Source: Heracleum sosnowskyi (taxonomy: Eukaryota; Streptophyta; Magnoliopsida; Apiales; Apiaceae). Taken from it: 64,000 nucleotides of DNA. Shown here piece after piece: positions 1 through 11,965 of this stretch (within the stretch, counting starts at the first letter, position 1; each line of letters starts with the position of its first letter). The notes under the pieces were generated by a model. It did not search any database. It saw only the letters and a list, made by a program, of their open reading frames with translations, and had not been told where the DNA came from. Both the position numbers and the translations under genes were made by a program. The stretch spans positions 39,374,711 to 39,438,710 of the forward strand of contig CM061245.1 in assembly GCA_030848705.1 (NCBI GenBank), written 5' to 3'.

Positions 1-135
1 TGATAGATAGGGCTATTAATTTGATAAAATAGTGGGTGATATATATTATGAATATATATGAATAATCACTTGAACATTATCTATATAATCCGCAGACTAA
101 CTTATTTTATGCATTTTTAACATTGTAGATATTTA

Positions 136-1344
136 ATGGCACGTAACTCAAATAACTTCTCTGTACGATCAGTCCTTGAGAAGGACAAGCTGACAGGAAC
201 AAACTTCCTCGACTGGCAAAGGAATTTGAGGATTGTCCTCAGGCAAGAGCGAAAGCTCCATGTCATTGATATTCCTCGCCCTGAACCTCTGCCAGAAGGT
301 GCATCGGTTGATCAACATAATGTTTATAAGAAACATATCGATGATGACACAGATGTTACCTGTCTTATGCTTGCGACTATGAGTCCTGAGCTTCAGAAAC
401 AACATGAGCATATGGATGCTTATGTGATGATTGAGCACCTTAAACGTATGTTTGAAGGACAGGCTCGTCAGGAGAGGTTTGATACAAGCAAAGCCTTGTA
501 TGCATGCAAACAGGGTGATCGTGATCCAGTTGCACCGCATGTTCTAAAGATGATTGGATATATGGAGTACCTTGCTACTCTGGGTTCCACCATCGGTACG
601 GAAACTCAGATAGATCTAATCTTGCAATCTTTGAACAGCAGCTATGCTCAGTTTGTAATGAATTACATCATGAATGAGATAGACAAGACACCTACCGAAT
701 TGTTGGCAATGTTGAAAACTGCTGAGACCAATATTCAGAAGGCATCCCCTAACGCCATTATGATGGTCAATAAAGGGAATGCCAAAGAACAGGGTAAAAG
801 GAAAGGCAAGAAGAAGATTGGATCTAAATCTGCTAATCCAAAACCTGCTTTTAAAAAGGCTTTGAAGCCTACAGGAGGTGTTACAAAAGGTGCTGCAAAA
901 GGTGCTGCAAAAGGTGATTATCACTATTGCAATAAACCAGGTCATTGGAAGAGAAACTCTCATGCTTACTTGGAGGATTTGAAGAAGATGAATTCTGTGA
1001 AGATTTCAGATTCAGGTATTTATGTTATAGAAGTCAATTTGTCTACTTCTACATCATGGGTATTAGATACTGGATGTGGTTCTCACATTTGTATAAATGT
1101 GCAGGAACTTCGAAGGAGTAGGACTTTGGCGAAAGGAGAAGTCGACCTACGCGTTGGCAATGGAGCAAAGGTTGCTGCTTTGGCTGTAGGGACTTATAAT
1201 TTATCATTGCCCACAGGGCTTATTTTAGAATTGAAAACTGTTTTTACGTGCCTGCGATTTGCAGAAACATTATTTCTGTTTCTTGTTTGGACAAGAAAGG
1301 TTTTTCCTTTACAATTCAGAACAATAGTTGTTCCTTTGGTTTGA
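136..1344 (+). CDS. copia Gag-protease reading frame (frameshifted before integrase)
   Basis: This frame encodes 402 residues. Residues 1 to about 230 form a copia Gag region (retrotran_gag/UBN2 type). A lysine-rich stretch follows, then a degenerate zinc knuckle near residues 262-275: CNKPGHW is kept but the outer cysteines of the CX2CX4HX4C pattern are replaced, so RNA binding is probably impaired. The aspartic protease motif LDTGCGSH lies near residue 310. The start at 136 is chosen because it follows the leader and aligns with the corresponding ATG of the inverted second copy near 8451. The last 30 or so residues are out of frame: a T is missing from a homopolymer near 1245 and the true continuation is the overlapping frame starting at 1248. 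In an intact relative this would be one polyprotein with pol. Confidence 0.85.
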   Translation: MARNSNNFSVRSVLEKDKLTGTNFLDWQRNLRIVLRQERKLHVIDIPRPEPLPEGASVDQHNVYKKHIDDDTDVTCLMLATMSPELQKQHEHMDAYVMIEHLKRMFEGQARQERFDTSKALYACKQGDRDPVAPHVLKMIGYMEYLATLGSTIGTETQIDLILQSLNSSYAQFVMNYIMNEIDKTPTELLAMLKTAETNIQKASPNAIMMVNKGNAKEQGKRKGKKKIGSKSANPKPAFKKALKPTGGVTKGAAKGAAKGDYHYCNKPGHWKRNSHAYLEDLKKMNSVKISDSGIYVIEVNLSTSTSWVLDTGCGSHICINVQELRRSRTLAKGEVDLRVGNGAKVAALAVGTYNLSLPTGLILELKTVFTCLRFAETLFLFLVWTRKVFPLQFRTIVVPLV

Positions 1345-4064
1345 ATAATGTTACCTATGGGGTTGCACGTTTATTTAATGGTTTATATGTTCTAGATCTT
1401 GATACTCCTGTCTATAATATAAATAATAAACGTATTAAGGCTAATGACTCAAATCAAACATACCTTTGGCATTGTCGTTTAGGCCATATAAATGAGAAAC
1501 GCATTTCCAAGTTACATAAGGATGGATACTTGGATAAGTTTGATTTTAAATCATACGAAGAATGCGAACCTTGTCTCATTGGAAAAATGACTAAGGCTCC
1601 TTTTACCGGAATTGGTGAAAGGGCCACCGAACGATTAGAGCTTATACATAGTGATGTATGTGGTCCAATGCGTACGATGGCAAGAGGTGGTTTTTACTAC
1701 TTCATAACCTTTACTGATGATTTTAGTAGATACGGATATGTGTATCTTTTGAAGAACAAGTCCGAATCATTTGAAAAATTCAAAGAGTGTAAGGCAGAAG
1801 TGGAAAAGCAAATAGGCGGAAGTATTAAAACCCTACGATCTGATCGTGGAGGTGAGTACCTAAGCTTAGAATTTAAGAATTTCTTAAAGGAGTGTGGTAT
1901 TGTATCACAACTCACACATCCTGGAACACCACAGTGGAATGGTGTATCTGAAAGGAGAAATCGTACCTTGTTGGACATGGTGCGATCGATGATGAGTCTA
2001 GCGGATCTTCCAATTAGTTTCTGGGGCTATGCCCTAGAGATGGCTGCACAAATACTAAACCGAGTTCCTTCAAAAACGGTTCAAAAGACACCATATGAGA
2101 TATGGACTGAAAAACGTCATAGCGTGTCATTTATGAAAATTTGGGGATGCGAAGCGTTTGTGAAACGTTTAACCTCAGACAAGCTAGGACCAAAATCAGA
2201 TAAATGTAATTTTGTGGGATATCCAAATGAAACAAAAGGGTATTACTTCTATAATCCTTCAGAGAACAAAGTGTTTGTTGCTCGAACAGCTGTGTTTCTT
2301 GAAAGAGAATTACTTTCTAAGAAAAATAGTGGGAGGACAATAGATCTCGATGAGGATCGAGAACCACAGATTAATGTTGAACCAGAGTTGGAACATGAGC
2401 AGAATGTGACTGAAAATGTTGAGGACAACATTGCTCAAGAAACACAGGTCGTTCGTAGATCTAGTAGGATTCGTCATGAGCCAGAGAGATATTATGGATT
2501 TCTGCTGACTCAAAATGGCGATGTAATGCTTGTAGATAATGATGAGCCTCTTACCTACAAAGATGCTATGAATAGTCCAGATTCTGAGAGATGGCTGGAG
2601 GCCATGAAATCTGAGATGGATTCCATGTATGAAAACAAAGTATGGACTTTAGTTGATCCACCTGAAGGGGTAAAACCCATCGAGTGCAAGTGGCTTTTCA
2701 AGAAGAAAACTGACATGGATGGTAATTTACAGACCTACAAAGCTAGACTAGTGGCGAAAGGTTTCAAGCAAATTCATGGCATTGACTATGATGAAACTTT
2801 CTCACCGGTGGCTATGGTCAAATCCATCAGGATTTTGCTTGCAATAGCAGCTTATTATGACTATGAAATCTGGCAAATGGATGTCAAGACTGCTTTCTTA
2901 AATGGGAGCTTAGAAGAGGATGTGTACATGACACAACCTGAGGGTTTTGTCGATCCAAAATTTGCTAGGATGGTCTGTAAGTTACTACGATCCATTTATG
3001 GGTTGAAGCAGGCCTCGAGGAGATGGAACATTCGGTTTGATGAAACAGTCAAAGAGTTTGGTTTCATACAAAATGAGGATGAACCGTGTGTTTACAAGAA
3101 GGATAGTGGGAGCCATGTGGCATTCCTAGTATTATATGTAGATGACATATTGCTAATAGGGAATGACATTACTTCTCTACAGGCTGTGAAGACTTGGTTG
3201 GGAAATAATTTCTCGATGAAAGACTTAGGCGATGCATCCTACATATTAGGGATCAGGATCTATAGAGATAGACCCAGAAGAATGATCGGCTTAAGTCAGA
3301 GTACATACATTGACAAGATATTGCATCGTTTCGGGATGCAAGAGGCTAAAAGGGGCTATGTCCCAATGTCTCATGGGATAACGATCTCAAAAGAAAACTG
3401 TCCTAAATCATCAGATGAAAAGGACCGTATGAATAAAGTACCATATGCTTCGGCAATTGGTTCTATAATGTATGCAATGATATGTACTCGTCCCGATGTC
3501 TCGTATGCTTTGAGCATGACGAGTAGATACCAGTCTAATCCAGGTGAAAGTCACTGGACAGCTGTCAAGAACATTCTTAAGTACCTTAAGAGGACTAAAG
3601 ATTCTTTCTTGATATATGGAGGAGATGAGAAACTAGTTGTAAGAGGTTACACTGATGCTAGTTTCCAGACAGATAAGGACGACACTGTGTCTCAGTCTGG
3701 ATTTGTGTTTTGCCTAAATGGAGGTGCTGTAAGCTGGAAGAGTTCAAAGCAAGAAACAGTAGCTGATTCTACAATGGAAGCTGAGTATATTGCAGCCAGT
3801 GAAGCAGCCAAAGAGGCTGTTTGGATTCGGAATTTTATTACGGGACTTGGAGTGGTTCCATCGATCGCAGACCCAATTGATCTATATTGCGATAATAATG
3901 GAGCCATTGCGCAGGCTAAGGAACCAAGATCTCATTCCAAGGCAAAGCATATACTTAGGAGATATCACCTCATTAGAGAAATAAATAATAGAGGGGATAT
4001 ACATATATGTAAAGTGCATACTAATGATAACGTTGCGGACCCACTGACTAAGGCTTTGTCGTAG
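1248..4064 (+). CDS. copia Pol: integrase, reverse transcriptase, RNase H
   Basis: An uninterrupted 938-codon frame. The integrase zinc-binding region (HCRLGH, then CEPCLIGK) is near residues 74-110. The DDE catalytic residues appear in HSDVCG (about 135), RSDRGGEY (about 199) and GVSERRNR (about 234). Reverse transcriptase begins near KARLVAKGF (about 497), with the catalytic LYVDDILL near 630. RNase H carries TDASF (about 801) and STMEAEY (about 843), and the frame ends in the usual ADPLTKAL tail. The first codons are not a native start: the frame continues from the Gag-protease frame across a one-base deletion. All catalytic motifs are present, so the decay is recent or selection was maintained. 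It could act in trans only if expressed without the upstream frameshift. Confidence 0.92.
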   Translation: MPAICRNIISVSCLDKKGFSFTIQNNSCSFGLNNVTYGVARLFNGLYVLDLDTPVYNINNKRIKANDSNQTYLWHCRLGHINEKRISKLHKDGYLDKFDFKSYEECEPCLIGKMTKAPFTGIGERATERLELIHSDVCGPMRTMARGGFYYFITFTDDFSRYGYVYLLKNKSESFEKFKECKAEVEKQIGGSIKTLRSDRGGEYLSLEFKNFLKECGIVSQLTHPGTPQWNGVSERRNRTLLDMVRSMMSLADLPISFWGYALEMAAQILNRVPSKTVQKTPYEIWTEKRHSVSFMKIWGCEAFVKRLTSDKLGPKSDKCNFVGYPNETKGYYFYNPSENKVFVARTAVFLERELLSKKNSGRTIDLDEDREPQINVEPELEHEQNVTENVEDNIAQETQVVRRSSRIRHEPERYYGFLLTQNGDVMLVDNDEPLTYKDAMNSPDSERWLEAMKSEMDSMYENKVWTLVDPPEGVKPIECKWLFKKKTDMDGNLQTYKARLVAKGFKQIHGIDYDETFSPVAMVKSIRILLAIAAYYDYEIWQMDVKTAFLNGSLEEDVYMTQPEGFVDPKFARMVCKLLRSIYGLKQASRRWNIRFDETVKEFGFIQNEDEPCVYKKDSGSHVAFLVLYVDDILLIGNDITSLQAVKTWLGNNFSMKDLGDASYILGIRIYRDRPRRMIGLSQSTYIDKILHRFGMQEAKRGYVPMSHGITISKENCPKSSDEKDRMNKVPYASAIGSIMYAMICTRPDVSYALSMTSRYQSNPGESHWTAVKNILKYLKRTKDSFLIYGGDEKLVVRGYTDASFQTDKDDTVSQSGFVFCLNGGAVSWKSSKQETVADSTMEAEYIAASEAAKEAVWIRNFITGLGVVPSIADPIDLYCDNNGAIAQAKEPRSHSKAKHILRRYHLIREINNRGDIHICKVHTNDNVADPLTKALS

Positions 4065-4143
4065 CAGAAGCACGAATGTCACACTAGTTCCATGGGTATT
4101 AGATACATGGGTTATTATTCGGAATAAAATGTGATGCATGACT

Positions 4144-4911
4144 TAATATTATAGTTTAAACTCGAGGCATGTTGTGTGTCATCCTCTTCATAATTTAATC
4201 TTAATTTTCTTGATCGATGAGTAGACTACTAAATCAAATCAACATTTGAGCACAATTGTGCATTTCTTAGTCTCACTCAAACAAGAGGCCAATAATATCG
4301 CTCCTAAGATTAGTAGGGTTAAATCCCATCTAGATCGTTGATATTTCTCATACGGTTCATAATATACCCAATGTCCACTTTTATCATAACCCAGTCAAAG
4401 GTAACTTTTAATGTAATCAAAGTGTATTAATTCTCGTATAGAAATATAATGATTTTAGGTCTAAGGATCATTACACCATTATCATAGTGAGAATTACTTA
4501 TGACACTATTAACATGTGTAATCTCACGGCGGGTCAATCCAGTGTCATGTACTCTTACATGTACCTATGTTTTGACTTTAGTATCACCATAACTATGACC
4601 AATGAGATGTGGTCATTAGTCAACAAACATACTAGTCTCTGTGCATTATTATTGTCCTTAAATAATAACACTCGACTAGGGATATTTAGGAATAAAGATA
4701 CTATTCATATAATCTCATTTTAAGTCACATACTTAAAGATATCGAATACGTATCTTAATTACAAGGACATTTATTATGCTAACACTTATAACGAAGTAAA
4801 TAAATACATAATAAAATAATAATAATAATAATCAATAAAACATAATTTATAATAATAAAATGTTTTCTTTTTAAACAGAAAAGTATTGTCTCTAGAGCAC
4901 TAATATTATCA
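4144..4911 (-). repeat. truncated 3' LTR of copia copy 2
   Basis: In plus coordinates this matches 11057-11829, the outer half of the right-hand LTR. Its element-proximal end reads ATTATCA on plus (TGATAAT on minus) at 4911, the expected TG terminus, directly abutting the polypurine tract of the minus-strand element. The other half of the LTR, about 790 bp, is missing, and the junction near 4144 leads directly into the end of the plus-strand copy. The 78-codon open frame at 4487-4723 recurs in the other LTRs and is not considered a gene. Confidence 0.8.
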
Positions 4912-4925
4912 ATCTCCCACTTGCA
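4912..4925 (-). other. polypurine tract of copia copy 2
   Basis: Read on minus, a purine-rich run (AAGTGGGAGAT) sits directly before the TG that opens the 3' LTR. This is the usual position of the plus-strand primer in copia elements. Confidence 0.65.
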
Positions 4926-7900
4926 CTAGAGCCAATATTATATGTATCCAATACATTTGGAACTAGTGTGACTTACATGCTTCTGCTGCGACAAAGCCTT
5001 AGTCAGTGGTTCTGCAATATTATCAATAGTATTCACTTTACATATAAGTATATCTCTTTGATCATTAATCTCATTAATAAGGTGATATCGCCTTAGTAAA
5101 TTCCCAAAATATCCTCTTCGGCTACTTCGCTAGTATCAATATACTAAGCCTCGATTGTAGAATCATTTACGGTTCTTGCTGTGAACTATTCTAGCTTACA
5201 ACACATCTATTTAGATAAAAACACAAATCCAGACTAAGACACAAAACCGTCATGTCTGTCTAGAAACTAGCATCCGTGTAACATTTTACATCTAGCTTCC
5301 CATCTCCTCCATATACCAAGAATGAGTTTTTAGTCCTTTTCATGCACTTAAGAATATTCTTGATTCCAATTTAGTGACCATCACTTGGATTAGACTGGTA
5401 CCTGCTCGTCATGCTTAAAGCATATGAGACATCAGGACGAGTACATATTATCCCATACATTATGTAACCAATTTCCAAATATATAGAACCATACTAATGT
5501 GGTCCATATCATCCAATGATTTCAGACCAATTATTTTGAGATCACTTTCTCATGAGACATGGGAACATTTCCCTTTTAGCCTCTTTGCATCCCTAATTGG
5601 TGTAATACATTGTTAATGTATGTACTCTGACTTAAGCCGAAAAATCTTCATGATCTATCTCTATAGATCCTGATCCCTAAGATATAGGACACATCTCCTA
5701 AGTCTTTCATCAAGAAACTATTTCTCTACCAAGTCTTAACAGTCTGTTAAGAAAGAATGTCATTCCTTATTTGTAATATATCATCTAAATATGATACTAG
5801 GAATGCCACATGGCTCCCACTAACCTTCTTGTAAACACACAGTTCATCTTCATTTTGAATAGAGCCAAACTATTTGACCGTTTCCTCAAAACATATATCC
5901 CATCTCCTCGAGGCTTACTTTTATCCATAAATGGATCGACGTAACTTATAAACCATTCTAGCAAAACTTGGATCTACAAAACCTTCAGGTTGTGTCATAT
6001 ACACATCCTCTTCAATGCTCCCATTTAAGAAAGTAGTCTTGACATCCATTTTCCAGATTTTGTAGTCATAGTAAGAAAGCAAAATCTTGATGGACTTGAC
6101 CATTGCCAATGGTGAGAAAGTTTCATCATAGTCAGTACCATGAATTTACTTGAAACCTTTTGCTACCAGTCGTGCCTTATAGGTCTGTACATTACTATCC
6201 ATGTCAGTTTTCTTCTTGAAAACACATTTGCACCTTATAGGTTTTACCTCTTTAAGTGGATCAACCAAAGTCCATACTTGGTTTTTCATACATTGAATCC
6301 ATCTTAGATTTCATGGCCTCCTGCCAACTTTTAGATCTTGGAATGTTCATAGCGTCTTGGTAGGTAAGAGGCTCATTATCATTATTCACAAGCATTACAT
6401 CACCATCCCGAGTCAAGAGAAATTTATAATATCTCTCGGACTCATGGTGAATCCTACTAGACCTACGAACAACATGTGTTTCTTTAGCAGTGTTGTCATT
6501 AACATTTTCTTGTACATTCTGCTCTTCTTCCAACTTTGGTTCAATATTATCTCGTGGTTCTCGATCCTCATCGAGATCTATTGTCCTCCCACTATTTCTT
6601 TTAGAAAGCAATTCTCTCTCAAGAAATACAGAAGTCCGAGCAACAAACACTTTGTTCTCTGGAGGATTAAAGAAATAATATCCCTTTTGTTTTAATTTGG
6701 TATCCCACAAAATTTAATTTATCTGATTTTGGTCCTAGCTTATCAGAGGTTAAACGTTTCACAAACGCTTTGCATCCCCTAATTTTCATAAATGACATGC
6801 TATAACTTTTCTCAGTCCGCATCTTATATGGTGTCTCTTGAACCATTTTAGTAGGAACACGATTTAGTGTATATGCACCTGTCTCTAGGGTATAACCCCA
6901 GAAAATTATTGGAAGATCCACTTGACTCATCATCCATCGCACTATGTCCAACATAATGTGATTTCAGCTCTTAGAAACTCCTTTCTTTGAACCTTTTTAC
7001 TTCAGCTTAATATTCTTTGAACTTTTCAAACAATTCGGATTTGTTCATCAAAAGATATCCATTTTCGTATCTACTGAAATCATTAGTAACCACTATGAAG
7101 TAGTAAAACCTACCTTCTACCATCATACATATATGACCACACACATCACCATGTATAAGTCCTAATCGTTCGATGACCCTTTCACCATTTCTGGTAAAAG
7201 GGGCTTTTGTCATTTTACCAAATAAACCAAGATTCACATTTTTCGTATGATTCATAATCAAACTTATCCAATCATCCATCATTATGTAAATTGGAAATGT
7301 GTTTCTTATTGATATGGCCTAAATGACAGTTCAAAAGATAATGTTTGATTTGAGTCATTTTAGAACATATAAAATGTTAACTAATTGTGCAACATTATTA
7401 ACCTTTTCATTGAAATGTAATAAACAACAATTGTTACATATCCAATTAAAATGAAAAACCTTTCTTGTCCATACAAGAAACCAATAATGTATCTGCTCTT
7501 AGAGGCACGTAGTTACAATTATCAAGTTCTAAACTTAGCCTTATAGGCAAAATTAAGTAACGAGTTACTTCAACTAGAGCAACAATTTTTGCTCCAATTC
7601 TAACCCGAAACCTGAAGCTTGACCCTCACCGGTCTTCTTCTTAGATCTTCCAAATAAGCATGACAGTTTAACTTCCAGTCTTTTCAGTTTTCCATAGAAG
7701 CGACATTGGTCTTCTTTAGCAACACCTCATTTAGGCAACAAAGCCTCTTTGAGATTGGACTTTGATTTGGATATAGAATTAGATCAAATCTTCTTCTTTC
7801 CTTTCCATTTTCCTTTCACATTCATATTCCTACATTCACCATCATTATGGGAGTAGTCCATGCATTTATCATGTTGCTTACAGTAGTTCTCAACGCGCTT

Positions 7901-8455
7901 CACAACTTAGTAGGTGTAATGTCTCTCATTTATTTCATTGTTCATAACTAATTAAGAATAGTTATTGTTCAAAGATTGCATGATCAAATCAATCCGAGTC
8001 TCTAGACCAATCTTGAAACCCAAAAATCAAGGTACTCATTATACCCTATCATTTTTAGAACATGTGGTCCAACTGAATCTCAATTTCCCTATTTGTAGGT
8101 GTATAATGCCTTGCTATTGTCAAATCCATTTTGACGAGCCTTTTCCTGAAACATCTTTTGAAGGTGCTCAATTATCTCATAAGCATTCATATACTCATAT
8201 TGTTTCCTAAGCTCAACACTCATAGTTACAAGCATGAGACATGAAACATCATCAGTCGAATCATCAATTTGCTTCCAACAAGCTTTATGTTCGGCACATG
8301 TTACATTCTAAGCTAAAAAGTAAGGGAAGAATTTGACTAACATCGTGGTACCTGAGGACGATCCTCAAGCTCCTATGTCAATCAAGGAAATTTGTTCATG
8401 TCAGCTTGTCCTTCTCAAGGACTGATGGCATAGATAAGTAGTTTGTGTTATTTGT
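4926..8455 (-). pseudogene. copia gag-pol pseudogene (copy 2)
   Basis: Decayed polyprotein on the minus strand. Recognisable pieces are a Gag start near 8451 (mutated relative to copy 1 but ATG retained), a Gag stub that diverges after about 110 bp, the integrase core near 7282-7007 and 6954-6667, the integrase-RT linker near 6710-6261, reverse transcriptase near 6170-5760 (the YVDD box is altered to YLDD near 5780) and RNase H near 5300-5000. Each piece is in a different frame, separated by stops and small indels. It aligns throughout with 136-4064 in inverted orientation. It is not expected to make functional protein, but transcripts would be complementary to those of copy 1. Confidence 0.85.
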
Positions 8456-10255
8456 CATTTGATAGCTACAACATTAAAGTGCATAAAATTAATCTAGATT
8501 TCAAATTTATTAATTATTATGTTTAAGTGATTATGGTATATCATTATATACCTCCCACTATTTTTATCAAATAAATAGCCCTAACTATTAATTCGGAAAG
8601 TATTGCTCTTAAATCTTTCTAGTGAGCCAAGATCCATATTTCGTCATGCATTAGGTCAGATTTGGTTTTCTCCTAAAATATGATTATTTAGGTAGACAAC
8701 ATTTGTCAATTATATCATCTATAACTCTTGGATGGTTTGGTGGAACAATGTTTGTACACATTTATCCAATAAATCTCACCAAACCCTATGCCTCTAAATC
8801 CAAAATCTTATTGTAATGATTTAGTTAAGTTAGACCCAATTATCCAACAATTGAGTATCACAATTACTCTGTCGCGTCTTACCACGATAGATGGGAGTAC
8901 CCCGCTTTGGCGAGCCCACTCCTTATCGATCAAGATCATGACGAGTGTTATTCATTGGAAGGCATCCGATTAACTTAATATTAATTTAGGGATTTGTTAA
9001 ACTTATTTAAAACGACCATGATCACATCATCAAGAGATTCCCATTTTTTCCTTGAATTAGGTACTTCAAATCAAAATTCGTCAATGGTTTGATTTCTAGA
9101 TAGTCGGAGAAGTCACAAGTGGTCTCACTTACAACCCAACACCTTATAGGTTAATAACCCGCTTTTGTCAAAATCGCCCCATATCAAAAAATTAAAAATT
9201 CATACTTAATTTTGTGTTTTATAAACACAGGAATCTCATGTTCGTTTTTGTTCATTTTTTAAAATCTTGAATCGTTACAGATTTTATCTTTCTTAAACAA
9301 ACATGGCATGGGTGTCGTATCTAATATATACATGATTAATCTAATTAAAACATGCATCTTTATAACTACGCATACATATCATCATCACATAAATCATATA
9401 TGAAAAGTACATAAAGTAAACGTGTTTGGTTATGGCCCATCCTATTTGATCTGTCCAAGCTAATGAAAAGATCAATATCAATCTATGGTGGTTAATATAA
9501 TACTAATACATGTTTTCTACATTGCGTCTTCTCGGGAATCACCTCCTTGCTATGCCTCCTTGGTAAACCTCCTTAGAATGTCTTCATGTACATTACATAA
9601 ATAAAAACAAACTTCATGTATATTACATAAATAAAAACAAACTATGCTAATGAACTTACAAGTAGAACTAGAGTTACATTCGAGATTTAATCATTACAAG
9701 GAATAACGACATGCAAGTCGTATTTAGAAACCAAACCATAAAACAAAACCATTATCCTAGGGGTATTAAGGCCATAACCATTCACATTCTCATGTAACAT
9801 TCAAATAATATCATATATTATCTAATCATGTTATACCATATCATATTTCTCATGATCCAATCACATAAATCAAATAGAGTGTAAATTAGAAAATCAAAAT
9901 TGGAACTCTGAAAATAATAAATCATTGTTTTATAGACAGTAAACGACGTCAAACACCTTAGAGACGAACAAACACACAAATTTCACCAAATATGCGCAGC
10001 GTGTTCAGAAATTGTATCGAATACGATTCTCATAACAAGAACACACATATATCCTGTATGTATCAGTATACATATAGATTATATGATCATCATATTATCA
10101 TCCCAATCATCATTAATGTATAGTTTATGCATACACATCAATACAACATACATGTTATCATCAAAACAACACATCAATCATGATAATCACAAACATGCTT
10201 GTATATACATCAAAAATTTAAACATATAACCAAATTAAAACGTTTTCGCAACCTT
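8456..10255 (-). other. long noncoding leader of copia copy 2
   Basis: About 1.8 kb separates the primer binding site from the Gag start. I see no conserved reading frame: the 61-codon frame at 8788-8973 is not maintained in the other copies. The stretch is conserved in two further copies (41530-43313 and 53370-55177). It contains a short direct repeat of about 30 bp near 9583-9640 built on ACATAAATAAAAACAAAC. It may carry packaging or translation signals, or be an older insertion. Confidence 0.6.
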
Positions 10256-10267
10256 GCTCTGATGCCA
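10256..10267 (-). other. primer binding site (initiator-Met tRNA type)
   Basis: Minus strand reads TGGCATCAGAGC, one base from the usual plant copia primer site TGGTATCAGAGC, and follows the LTR end after a one-base spacer. Confidence 0.8.
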
Positions 10268-10268
10268 T

Positions 10269-11829
10269 TGAAGGGTTTCGAGCACATAAAAGTAACGGAA
10301 AACGTGAAAATAAAACAAAATTCGAAAACCCTCCGCAGGATCCATGCGAAAAACAAAAGATTTAATTCGGAGATTAAGAACAAATACCTTAAGAAGCTTT
10401 AAAAGTTCATCAATCGAAGATTAATGGAGATCCAAAGTTTGTTTAATCACCACGTATCCCGCTCTCGCGATTTACGCTCTACGGTATACACACGAAAGCT
10501 TTTCTTGAAGGATTGATGTGTACTAGCACCCGAAAAACTGCTTCTTTCTCTCTCTCTTTTCTTGCTCTCATAAGCGGCTAGGGTTTTAATGTAAAAACGT
10601 TTTTCACTATATAAATCAGCCTCTTACAGAGTTTATATAGAGAAGAATAAGCTTTATTAACTATAATCCAATTATAATTAATACTAATCCGAAATTTCAA
10701 TTTATTATTTAATTAATTCTCACTTAATTAATTAATAACTTGTTTCAGAATTAGTTGAAGTAATTCCCTTTTTATTTATTTAATTAATTAAGTCATACTT
10801 AATTAATATTATAAATAGAATGAATGACTTATTTAATTTAAATTCATAATTTAAATTATTTCTTCTTCAAGCGTTCTTTGTGTGTGACTTTGTAGGTTAT
10901 TATTATGTTGGCAACAATTTTAATAACTAAATAAAATTGTAAATAATGAGCGGCATCTAGTAATACATCATTGCTACCCAAGTAATAATAATTAAATCGG
11001 TGATTCGATTAAGCCTTTCGTGAATAATGTTCCATGTAATATAATCTTGTTAACCTTAATATTATAGATTAAACTCGAGGCATGTTGTGTGTCATCCTCT
11101 TCATAATTTAATCTTAATTTTTTTGATCGATGAGTATACTAATAAATCAAATCAACATTTGAGCACGGCCGTGCATTTCTTAATCTCACTCAAACAAGAG
11201 GCCAATAATATCGCTCCTAAGATTAGGAGGGTTAAATCTCATCTAAATCATTCATATTTCTCATATTATTCATAATATACCCAATGTCCACTTTTATCAT
11301 CACCGAGTCAAAGGTAACTTTTAATGTAATCAAGTATATTAATTCTGGTATAGAAATATAATGATTTCAGGTCTAAGGATCATTACACCATTATCATAAT
11401 GATAATTACTTATGACACTATTAACATGTGTAATCTCACGACGGGTCAATCGAGTGTCATGTACTCTTACATGCACCTATGTTTTGACTTTAGTATCACC
11501 ATACCTATGACCAATGAGATGTGGTCATCAGTCAACAAAAATACTAGTCTTTGTGCATTATTATTGTCCTTAAATAATAACACTCGACTAGGGATATTTA
11601 TGAATAAAGATACTATTCATATAACTCATTTTTAAGTCACATACTTAAAGATATTGAATACGTATCGTAATTCCAACGACATTTATTATGCTAACATTTA
11701 TAACGAAGTAAAGAAAGACATAATAAAATAATAATAATAATAATAATAATCAATAAAACATAATTTATAATAATAAAATGTTTTCTTTTAAAATATAAAA
11801 ATATTATCTCTAGAGCACTAATACTATCA
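10269..11829 (-). repeat. 5' LTR of copia copy 2 (1561 bp)
   Basis: On minus the LTR begins TGATAG at 11829 and ends CTTCA at 10269, giving TG...CA termini. It borders the primer site on one side and non-element sequence (GTAGA) on the other. Partial copies of the same LTR lie at 4144-4911, 32720-34073, 43327-43602 and 55191-55466. The open frame at 11399-11635 recurs in the LTRs but has no recognisable product. Confidence 0.8.
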
Positions 11830-11965
11830 GTAGACTGATCTGGTGCCTTCTTTTTCTTTTTAGATTGAATTTTATTTTTTGATAAATTATTTTTACTCAT
11901 TTTAATCACGTGGCTTTAATGTTCGATGATCAGTCAAGAAAATATTTAATAAATTAATCATTTAC

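Larger units (their letters stand above)
1..4143 (+). mobile_element. Ty1/copia retrotransposon copy 1 (5' LTR outside window, 3' LTR lost)
   Basis: This is a copia element in plus orientation. Domain order is gag, protease, integrase, reverse transcriptase, RNase H, which is diagnostic of Ty1/copia. Bases 1-135 match, in inverted orientation, the leader of the second copy near 8450-8590, so they are 5' leader and the LTR lies to the left of the window. After the pol stop at 4064 the sequence follows the end of the second copy to about 4110, then diverges and runs into an LTR of opposite orientation near 4144. The element therefore has no 3' LTR of its own here. One base is missing near 1245, which splits the polyprotein; otherwise the frames are unusually well kept. 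Confidence 0.9.
4144..11829 (-). mobile_element. Ty1/copia retrotransposon copy 2 (decayed, inverted relative to copy 1)
   Basis: Same family as the element at 1-4143, on the minus strand. In minus order it has a 5' LTR (11829-10269), a one-base spacer, a primer binding site (10267-10256), a leader of about 1.8 kb, a gag-pol pseudogene (about 8451-4960), a polypurine tract near 4912-4925 and a truncated 3' LTR (4911-4144). Coding decay is heavy, with many stops and frameshifts. Right flank after the LTR is GTAGA; the left target site is lost with the truncation. Confidence 0.85.

Noticed and set aside
1..4064. Endogenous pararetrovirus or retrovirus
   Set aside because: Integrase lies before reverse transcriptase, with no movement, coat or envelope region; this is the Ty1/copia order.
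4487..4723. 78-codon frame repeated at 11399-11635 and 33831-34103
   Set aside because: It lies within the copia LTR, is shared only because the LTRs are homologous, has no recognisable domain, and runs opposite to the element.
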